The translations under genes were made by a program, and so were the position numbers. A stretch of DNA of 5,189 nt from an uncultured Oscillospiraceae bacterium (lineage in GTDB: Bacteria > Bacillota > Clostridia > Oscillospirales > Acutalibacteraceae): NCBI GenBank assembly GCA_900555545.1, contig USLQ01000100.1, positions 1 through 5,189 of the forward strand. Direction: 5' to 3'. Below are positions 1 through 5,189 of the stretch, piece after piece (positions within the stretch are counted from its first letter, which is position 1; every line of letters begins with the position of its first letter). The notes under the pieces are model-generated. The model was not told the origin of the DNA. It saw only the letters and a program-made list of their open reading frames with translations, and did no database searches.

Positions 1-852
1 GAGTAAAAGGCCTCTCCGGTGCAGAGCCTCCCCCAATTGGATCATCAATTTACTGTGCGCCTGCCAGTAGTGTGGAAAAAGAGGAAACTCCCAGTCAAAA
101 TCAATCCCATCCAGTTGATACTCCGAACAAAAGCGGAGAATATTTTGGATCATCTGATCCAGATGGCTGCGAATGGCGTGCGCGGAGTCCCTGTTGGAAA
201 GCTTGTCCCTCCGCTGTGGATTGAGAATACAGCACCAGATGCGGACACTGCGCTCCCCAATGGCGCGGCGCAATGCGGCTAATTCCCGCCGGAGCGTCTC
301 CGCATCATAGGCCAGGCCGCCTCCCCGCGTAAAACGAACATCACCGATCAGAATCACATCCGTAATAAGGTCCAGGTCGCGCTGAAAATCGCCGTCCGAC
401 TCACGTTCGGTAAAATAGCGGGATCCGCTGCCCAGCGGATAATATACCGTTACACGGAAATCCGGCGGAGTCACTCCGGAGGGCCACGCCTCCACCCCGC
501 GAAGCCGCACCGGCTTCCCATTATCACTGCGATGCACCGCCAAAATCAACGCGCACAACTTCACCGGCTCAAATGCACAGTACAGGTACCGGTCGATCAC
601 ATCGTTTTCATAGAGCAATATGCGTTTGCCCGAAGCAGTTTTCCCGTACAAGGTAAAAGATGTACAGTGTGAACCGCTCTCACGCAGGACGACGGCGCCG
701 ATCTCCGTCTCTTTCTCCAAATCGAACCGCAGCTCCGCCCCAGGGGAGATGGTTTGAGTACCCGATGGGCTATATAAAAATCGCGCGGGAGCCTGCCGCC
801 CGTCTCCTGGTGCTTGGAGTTGTTCCCTCTCTTTTTGTTGATTCCAGTGCAT
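1..852 (-). CDS. GH18 family glycoside hydrolase with N-terminal F5/8C-like domain (partial, 3' end beyond the window)
   Basis: Probable cytoplasmic retaining glycosidase of family GH18 (chitinase or endo-beta-N-acetylglucosaminidase type) cutting beta-1,4 bonds at GlcNAc. My translation gives 284 uninterrupted codons from the ATG at 852 to the window edge; the C-terminus is missing. Residues about 25-124 read as a beta-sandwich of F5/8 type C (discoidin/CBM32-like) character, ending in VRLRGVEAWP. A TIM barrel begins near residue 133 with a beta-1-like strand (FRVTVYYP), then a beta-2-like strand (LITDVILIGDVRF), a beta-3-like strand (VRIWCCIL), and the GH18 signature DGIDFDWEFP at beta-4. 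D248, D251, D253 and the presumed acid/base E255 all match DxxDxDxE. The usual SxGG motif on beta-3 is not evident. No signal peptide is seen. The start is fixed: an in-frame TGA lies at 874-876, no other start codon intervenes, and GGAGG sits 6 nt upstream. It follows the lipoprotein gene by 34 nt, so it is probably co-transcribed. GH18 membership is well supported; the exact activity is not. Confidence 0.9.
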   Translation of the reverse strand, partial: MHWNQQKEREQLQAPGDGRQAPARFLYSPSGTQTISPGAELRFDLEKETEIGAVVLRESGSHCTSFTLYGKTASGKRILLYENDVIDRYLYCAFEPVKLCALILAVHRSDNGKPVRLRGVEAWPSGVTPPDFRVTVYYPLGSGSRYFTERESDGDFQRDLDLITDVILIGDVRFTRGGGLAYDAETLRRELAALRRAIGERSVRIWCCILNPQRRDKLSNRDSAHAIRSHLDQMIQNILRFCSEYQLDGIDFDWEFPLFPHYWQAHSKLMIQLGEALHRRGLLL

Positions 853-858
853 AACGAT

Positions 859-863
859 CCTCC
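859..863 (-). promoter_or_regulatory. Ribosome binding site of the GH18 gene
   Basis: GGAGG on the minus strand, 6 nt before the ATG at 852. With the in-frame TGA at 874-876 it fixes the GH18 start. It lies in the 34-nt gap after the lipoprotein gene (853-886), which holds A/T runs but no stem-loop terminator, consistent with read-through transcription. Confidence 0.8.
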
Positions 864-886
864 GATTATTTTTTCAAAAACACATT

Positions 887-3034
887 TTACCGGTCCGTAC
901 GGCAGGTGTAGAGCCGCCCCATCTGATCAAATGGGAGCTGTTCAAAGTCCGCCGACGGCTGGGACAACAGATAAACGCCATCCGCTGTGAATGGATTCGC
1001 CTTCAGGCGATAGGTGAAGTTATTCACGATTTCACTATATTGCTCCGCCCGTTTTGCAATATCATTGGCGCCCTTTTTCTCATTGACCGTCACATTATTT
1101 TTCACGCTGCTCCCGGCCGGATTGGCTGCAAAGGCCGGATCATCCGTGTGCTCAAAGTCATCCGACAGATCTGCAAGCTCCGGATAGGCGTTTTTCCAGA
1201 CTTCGGAGTGGATATCGACCTCTTCCAGACTCTTCCAGAGCGTTGAATCCGGCGTATTGGCATGGGTAAACCAACCCCCGTCCTCAATCCCGGCGATCGC
1301 ACGGTCGTCATAGAAAATCGGGGTAGCCGCATTGACAATCAGGTTATTCTCAATCTTCAGATCACGCCCACCGCCGAGCAGGAAACCGTTCCCCAGGATG
1401 TTAAGCAGGAAGTTCCCATACGCCTCCTGGCCGGAGAGCGCATCGTCAAAATAAATGCCGCTGGGTGCGAACTCGCCGGAGCCGATGTTATAAATACAAT
1501 TGTAGCGGATCACATTGCCATAACTGCTCCAGCTGCGTCCAGCATAGATGGCCCCTGCATCCGAAGATTCAAGTACGACGTCATGGATCACATTGTACTC
1601 AATGATGTGATTATTTCCTGTATAGGTAATCGCCTCATGAGGAGAGTCGTAAATCTCGTTATGACTGCACGTGCCGCCGACACCATTCAGACTGACAGCC
1701 GCCTGATAGGTGCGATAGACTTGGGACCAGTCGTAAATCAGATTGTTGGATACTACGTTCTCGGAGGATTGCAAAGTCTGCCTGTCCCCACCGGTGAGGA
1801 TGACGCCGCCCTTGCCGGTAGCGGTGATCTCATTGTCCTCTACCCGGTTGCGATCCCCCGTCAGTTCGATGGCGTTCTCGCCCACGTTTCGGATCGTGCA
1901 ACCACGCACAACGATATTGTTTCCGCTGCCTTTGACCGCACTCGCACGTGTACCGGTGAAAGTGATCCCGTCAAAGGTGACATTTTCCGCGCCGTCGATC
2001 GTCACCAGATTTCCCGTCTCCAGGGAAAGTTCGAGAGGGTGCTGCTCAAATCCCTCAGGCGGGATAAAATAGAGCTTGAGTCCATCGCGGTCAATATACC
2101 ACTCCCCCTCCTGGTCAAGCTCCTCAAACACATTGAAGAAGTAGTAGGGTGTCCCCTCCTTAAATCCGTAGACGCTGGCGTATTCCGTTGTGAGGGTGTG
2201 ATCTCCAACTGCGGCGAGCGGCGTGGTGGAATCCGCCCAGTCATACTGGAAGTAGCCGAACATCCAGACATCCGGGCTCTGCTCCCAAGATTTGACCCGT
2301 TCCACGACGTCGGAGGATACTTCAAAGGTTCCGCCGCGTGGGAACTTCATCGTCTCCCAGTCCGCATTGGTCTGGGTTCCAGCACTTGTGTGCACTTCCT
2401 TGGAGTCGCCATTATCGACGATTTTTCCGGTGTACAGATACTCCCCTTTATTGGGATAGCGGGAGAGGGTCATCCGCTCATTATTGCAAAACAGCTCACA
2501 GTACAGACTGCCGGCCGCATCATACTTTTCCGCCGTATTGTACTGCCCGAACGCCCGTACATTCCCAATCCGATCCGGTGTGATGCCGTACCGGCTCAGA
2601 TCCAGGACAAGGATATCCCCCTCATACGGCTTAAAATCCGCCGGATCGAGTGTGAGCCCACCGTTAAAAACAGCTTGATTCTCCGCATAAAATGTAATGC
2701 CGCTGTCCTCCTGCGTAAGCGTGATGGCAGAGATGTTATATTCACCATCCGCAAGGGAAATCACCTTTTCCCCCTGGTTTAGCGACCGTGCCAGTTCCAC
2801 AGCGCGCTGGGGGGTACGCACCGGACTCTCCGCCGTACCAGGATTGGCGTCATCCCCTGTGGGCGAGACAAAGATATCCCCCTGCTTCTCTTCGCGATCG
2901 CGCTGCTGTGGTGCGCTCAAATTGGTCGGTTCCGCGAGGCGTTCTCCCATCTTAGGTGACTGGGAACAGGCGGCAAACGATGTCAGCAGACAAGCCGGCA
3001 GTAGAAAACAAATGATTTTTTTGAACCGTTTCAT
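887..3034 (-). CDS. Secreted lipoprotein with right-handed parallel beta-helix, probable glycan-active enzyme (GH141/GH120-like)
   Basis: Predicted surface-anchored lipoprotein of 715 aa, probably a glycoside hydrolase or lyase on an extracellular polysaccharide. Residues 1-22 form a lipoprotein signal peptide: basic MKRFKK, a hydrophobic core, then FAAC with C23 as the likely lipidated cysteine. A polar linker (24-50) leads to GDIFVSPTGDDANPGT (52-67), the characteristic N-terminal motif of DUF1565-type beta-helix proteins. Residues about 80-130 begin the helix, about 135-340 look like an inserted beta domain, and 345-570 carry repeated coils with NxI/NxV turns (NVTFDGITF, NNIVVRGCTI, NRVEDNEI, NHIIEYNVI, NVIRYNCI, LKIENNLI). 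The conserved-looking patches SSDAGAIYAGR (490-500) and SGIYFDD (525-531) resemble GH141/GH120-type helix enzymes, making D492 and D530/D531 candidate catalytic acids (inference). The ATG at 3034 is preferred over an in-frame TTG at 3061 because AGGAGG lies 7 nt upstream and the signal peptide starts there. It overlaps the preceding stop by 4 bp, indicating translational coupling. Fold and location are secure; family and substrate are not. Confidence 0.9.
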   Translation of the reverse strand: MKRFKKIICFLLPACLLTSFAACSQSPKMGERLAEPTNLSAPQQRDREEKQGDIFVSPTGDDANPGTAESPVRTPQRAVELARSLNQGEKVISLADGEYNISAITLTQEDSGITFYAENQAVFNGGLTLDPADFKPYEGDILVLDLSRYGITPDRIGNVRAFGQYNTAEKYDAAGSLYCELFCNNERMTLSRYPNKGEYLYTGKIVDNGDSKEVHTSAGTQTNADWETMKFPRGGTFEVSSDVVERVKSWEQSPDVWMFGYFQYDWADSTTPLAAVGDHTLTTEYASVYGFKEGTPYYFFNVFEELDQEGEWYIDRDGLKLYFIPPEGFEQHPLELSLETGNLVTIDGAENVTFDGITFTGTRASAVKGSGNNIVVRGCTIRNVGENAIELTGDRNRVEDNEITATGKGGVILTGGDRQTLQSSENVVSNNLIYDWSQVYRTYQAAVSLNGVGGTCSHNEIYDSPHEAITYTGNNHIIEYNVIHDVVLESSDAGAIYAGRSWSSYGNVIRYNCIYNIGSGEFAPSGIYFDDALSGQEAYGNFLLNILGNGFLLGGGRDLKIENNLIVNAATPIFYDDRAIAGIEDGGWFTHANTPDSTLWKSLEEVDIHSEVWKNAYPELADLSDDFEHTDDPAFAANPAGSSVKNNVTVNEKKGANDIAKRAEQYSEIVNNFTYRLKANPFTADGVYLLSQPSADFEQLPFDQMGRLYTCRTDR

Positions 3035-5103
3035 TGCTCCCCCTCCTGATTGAACGGGCAATCCGCAGTAATTTCAAATTGGAACTGTGCATTTTCCTCA
3101 TACCAGAGCGGAAAATTCGTGCCCCACACGTTGTCATACAAAACATAGGTGATCCCATCGCGGTCGGGATCCTCCAGACGGTCGTCGAATTCCAAAATCT
3201 TGCCCCTGCCGATCGAGAGCAGCGGCGCATGGCGATTGACCAGACGATAACGTCCGGCCGCAGTCTCCAGTTGTGTCCCCCACACGGCGTGCAGGTTCCG
3301 CCCACCAATAGAAGCCACCTGTGCCGGATCGATGCAGTCCGAAATTTTTTGCAGGATCAGCTTTCCATGGGCCGGATAAAGCCGCAGGAAAAGCGCCTCC
3401 GTCAACCGGTTGGCGTCCTTTCCATACCACGAGACGCTGAATTGAAGGCCCTGCGGACGGAGGTGATAGAGGATCTGGAACTCACGCGGCGCACCCTGAT
3501 CCTCGTACAACCCTGGCTCGCACGAGAGATTGACACAGATGCGCACCTCATCACTCCCCCGCCCTCGACAGGAAGCCGCCTGCACTGCATATGGGAACCG
3601 CCCGTCTCGGTACTTTCCACGCACATATTGCAGCAACGGCCGCGCAAAATCCGGCACGGACCAGGAAAAGGTCCCTTTCAGATTGCGGGTATAGTGGTGC
3701 AGCCAGTAATCATAGTCCTCATCCGAATAGGCACGGTATTCCACCACCGGCGCATTGTTTTCACGGATCACCGGATCGCCGCGATAGGTCAGCAATCCGA
3801 TCCCACCCTGCTGATTCAGACGGAAAGCCCAATCGCCACAGCGGCAAAGGGCGTAGGGATCCTCCGAACCAATCAGCTCTTCCTGCTGATCCGGGCGTAG
3901 AGCACGCAAGGCGCGTTCCGCCTCCCGTGCGTGTTCACCGGACAGCGCCTGCACCGCGCTATCCAGATAGCCGCGCTGCTCCGCCCAGCTCTTCTCGATC
4001 GTGCGATAGGATCCCGGCTTGTACGCACCGGAGACCCGTGCCCCCCAGGTGATCACATGATGCGGAAAGCCCCGTAATGGGTGATGGATCCTGATCCGGT
4101 CTGCCTGGCGCGCCCGCTGGAAATCGGGCTTTAAGTAATGCTCGTAGTCGGAGAAAAACTTTTTCACATCCATTCCGCAGGTGTGCTCCGCCACACAGAG
4201 CAGGTGGTCGGCCAGCCCACGGTACTCCTCCCCTGAACGATCCATGCTCCCCTCGGCCAGCCACTTGTTTTTTAATTGGATCAGTTCGCGCAGGGCTGCC
4301 GACTTGTATGGATCCGACGCACTGCCGTGGATCCAGGTATCCCCAATCTCCCCCTCATAGACGGGCAGGCGGCCACGTTGCTCCCAGATGACGTTGGCAA
4401 AGTCGCCCAGGGTACCGGCAGATACTTCGTAACCGGGAAATTCTCTTTGAATACTGGAGAGCTTTTGCAGCACACGCCCGGGGTTTGGCGTACCGGAATT
4501 GTCGTGTGTGTGGTCAAAGTAAAGGACCTCATCGGCCAAATCGCTCTGGAATGCTCCGCCATAATCACCGGAGTAGACAACCACGACCTCGCTCTCCCCA
4601 CTTTTCCACAGGAAACAGGGCGGAACTTTGGGCAGCGGGGAGGCCCCGTTGACGCCAATATGCAGCAGCTTGATCCCATGGCGGGCGAGCAGCGGCACCA
4701 GACCACGCGTGTGTCCAGGTACATCCGTCATCTTGGCGGCGACGGTTTTGTGCCCACGGATTCGGTCAAGGCGTTCCACAATAGACAGGCCATAGTCGAG
4801 CGTATCCGCATCCAGCAGCTCCGTATGCATGGTAAAGGGCAATGCGTGTGGCACGATGTCCCCGCGGCGAATTGCCTTCCAAAGCTCTTCCTGCTGGGAT
4901 GGTGTGCCGTGCTCCAGTGCCTCCTTGAGGATCCAGGAACCTGTTGTCCAGATAAAATTTTTCTTCTCCGGCGTATTGACCTGTTCCGCGAGCTGAATCG
5001 CATTGGGAATAAACGTGTTCAAATACATCCGGTACACATTCTCCGCATAGTCGGTGAATCCCAGATCCAGATGCGTTTTGGATATGACAAAAACCTTTTT
5101 CAT
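3031..5103 (-). CDS. DUF5054 / GH38-like glycoside hydrolase (putative alpha-mannosidase-related)
   Basis: Predicted cytoplasmic 690-aa protein that I recognise as DUF5054-like, a family related to the metal-dependent GH38 alpha-mannosidase barrel. Activity is not established from sequence. It opens with MKKVFVISKTHLDLGFTDY, where H11 and D13 match the first metal-binding His-x-Asp of GH38. MTDVPGHT (125-132) matches the GH38 DxFGHS segment, making D127 the likely nucleophile and metal ligand. GEIGDTWIHGSASDPYKSAA (251-270) resembles the substrate-site segment after the barrel, and EHTCGMD (306-312) offers H307 as a possible last metal ligand. Residues 1 to about 280 form the catalytic barrel, about 285-400 a helical region, and about 415-690 a beta-rich C-terminal region. 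The protein is somewhat shorter than classical GH38 enzymes, which are often 800-1000 aa. No signal peptide or membrane segment is visible. The ATG at 5103 has AAGGAG 7 nt upstream. The stop overlaps the next gene's ATG (ATGA), and the neighbouring GH18 and beta-helix proteins support a role in complex glycan breakdown. Confidence 0.88.
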   Translation of the reverse strand: MKKVFVISKTHLDLGFTDYAENVYRMYLNTFIPNAIQLAEQVNTPEKKNFIWTTGSWILKEALEHGTPSQQEELWKAIRRGDIVPHALPFTMHTELLDADTLDYGLSIVERLDRIRGHKTVAAKMTDVPGHTRGLVPLLARHGIKLLHIGVNGASPLPKVPPCFLWKSGESEVVVVYSGDYGGAFQSDLADEVLYFDHTHDNSGTPNPGRVLQKLSSIQREFPGYEVSAGTLGDFANVIWEQRGRLPVYEGEIGDTWIHGSASDPYKSAALRELIQLKNKWLAEGSMDRSGEEYRGLADHLLCVAEHTCGMDVKKFFSDYEHYLKPDFQRARQADRIRIHHPLRGFPHHVITWGARVSGAYKPGSYRTIEKSWAEQRGYLDSAVQALSGEHAREAERALRALRPDQQEELIGSEDPYALCRCGDWAFRLNQQGGIGLLTYRGDPVIRENNAPVVEYRAYSDEDYDYWLHHYTRNLKGTFSWSVPDFARPLLQYVRGKYRDGRFPYAVQAASCRGRGSDEVRICVNLSCEPGLYEDQGAPREFQILYHLRPQGLQFSVSWYGKDANRLTEALFLRLYPAHGKLILQKISDCIDPAQVASIGGRNLHAVWGTQLETAAGRYRLVNRHAPLLSIGRGKILEFDDRLEDPDRDGITYVLYDNVWGTNFPLWYEENAQFQFEITADCPFNQEGEQ
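3042..3047 (-). promoter_or_regulatory. Ribosome binding site of the beta-helix lipoprotein gene
   Basis: A perfect AGGAGG lies 7 nt before the ATG at 3034, inside the last codons of the DUF5054-family gene. It selects the ATG at 3034 over the in-frame TTG at 3061, which would add nine residues ahead of the basic start of the signal peptide. Confidence 0.85.
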
Positions 5104-5110
5104 ACGATTT

Positions 5111-5116
5111 CTCCTT
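5111..5116 (-). promoter_or_regulatory. Ribosome binding site of the DUF5054-family gene
   Basis: AAGGAG lies 7 nt before the ATG at 5103 and supports that start. The start is also backed by the conserved family N-terminus (KKVFVISKTHLDLGF), which begins right at the methionine. Confidence 0.8.
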
Positions 5117-5137
5117 CTGGCCTGCTATCTATAAAAA

Positions 5138-5188
5138 TTATCCCAGATCGTGTTTATCCGTGATCTCTACGACCGGCTTGTCACAGTG
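5138..5188 (-). CDS. Possible C-terminal tail of an upstream gene (partial)
   Basis: From the right edge one minus-strand frame is open for 16 codons (HCDKPVVEITDKHDLG) and ends in TAA at 5138-5140. That is 34 nt before the ATG of the DUF5054-family gene, the same gap length as between the lipoprotein and GH18 genes. The other two frames hit stops sooner. The residues look protein-like, but the stretch is far too short to assign a family. I also looked for a promoter here and found no convincing -35/-10 pair, which mildly favours an upstream operon gene. It could still be plain leader sequence. Confidence 0.35.
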   Translation of the reverse strand, partial: HCDKPVVEITDKHDLG

Positions 5189-5189
5189 C

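Noticed and set aside
19..282. 87-codon plus-strand open frame at the left edge
   Set aside because: It is the register shadow of the GH18 gene; its terminating TAA is simply a Leu TTA codon of the real gene. The minus strand carries the GH18 signature here.
660..854. 64-codon plus-strand open frame over the start of the GH18 gene
   Set aside because: It overlaps the N-terminal domain of GH18 on the other strand, and its product is low-complexity and Arg/Pro-rich with no family features.
853..886. Possible terminator between the lipoprotein and GH18 genes (A/T runs)
   Set aside because: No GC-rich stem accompanies the T/A runs, so read-through is more likely than termination.
1262..2782. 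506-codon open frame on the plus strand opposite the beta-helix lipoprotein
   Set aside because: Its codons are in exact register with the lipoprotein codons, so it needs only an absence of TTA, CTA and TCA in the real gene, which GC-biased codon use supplies. Its product has no recognisable domain, while the minus strand has a signal peptide and beta-helix repeats.
3035..3061. N-terminal extension of the lipoprotein from an in-frame TTG at 3061
   Set aside because: It would place MPVQSGGGA before the basic start of the signal peptide. The ATG at 3034 has a perfect AGGAGG at good spacing, and its 4-bp overlap is typical of coupled genes.
3034..3900. 288-codon open frame on the plus strand opposite the DUF5054-family gene
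   Set aside because: It is also in codon register with the minus-strand gene, explained by scarce TTA/CTA/TCA codons. Its product is not family-like.
4276..5163. 295-codon plus-strand open frame opposite the N-terminal half of the DUF5054-family gene
   Set aside because: Same codon-register artefact. The opposite strand carries the conserved GH38-like motifs H11/D13 and DVPGHT.
5145..5166. Inverted repeat AGATC-12 nt-GATCT upstream of the DUF5054-family gene, considered as an operator
   Set aside because: The 5-bp arms do not extend, the centre is not palindromic, it does not match the catabolite-responsive element consensus, and it may lie inside the tail of an upstream coding region.

Overview
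The window looks like an interior piece of a carbohydrate-degradation operon from a moderately GC-rich Bacillota, probably a clostridial or gut-type anaerobe. That placement is an inference. It rests on purine-rich AGGAGG-type ribosome binding sites before every gene, a short Bacillota-like lipoprotein signal peptide, and tight gene packing. No taxonomic marker gene is present.

Everything that can be supported lies on the minus strand and is read from high to low coordinates. From right to left: (i) a possible 16-codon tail of an upstream gene (5138-5188); (ii) a 690-aa cytoplasmic protein of the DUF5054 / GH38-like family (3031-5103); (iii) a 715-aa secreted lipoprotein with a right-handed parallel beta-helix, resembling GH141/GH120-type helix hydrolases (887-3034), whose ATG overlaps the previous stop by 4 bp (ATGA); (iv) after a 34-nt gap without a terminator, the first 284 codons of a GH18 (chitinase / endo-N-acetylglucosaminidase-like) protein that runs off the left edge (1-852). 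The GH18 frame has no stop inside the window, so it is easy to miss. Its catalytic DxxDxDxE signature (D248, D251, D253, E255) is intact, and it is preceded by an F5/8-type-C-like beta-sandwich domain.

The three main proteins suggest division of labour on one complex glycan. The beta-helix lipoprotein would act on the cell surface. The DUF5054/GH38-like and GH18 proteins, which have no visible signal peptide, would work on imported oligosaccharides in the cytoplasm. The substrate cannot be read from the sequence. GH38-like plus GH18 is compatible with a mannose/GlcNAc-containing glycan, and a GH141-like helix enzyme could remove fucose or cut a pectic or xylan-type backbone. No transporter, regulator, tRNA, rRNA, CRISPR array, mobile element or convincing terminator is visible. 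Several long plus-strand open frames are codon-register shadows of the minus-strand genes.
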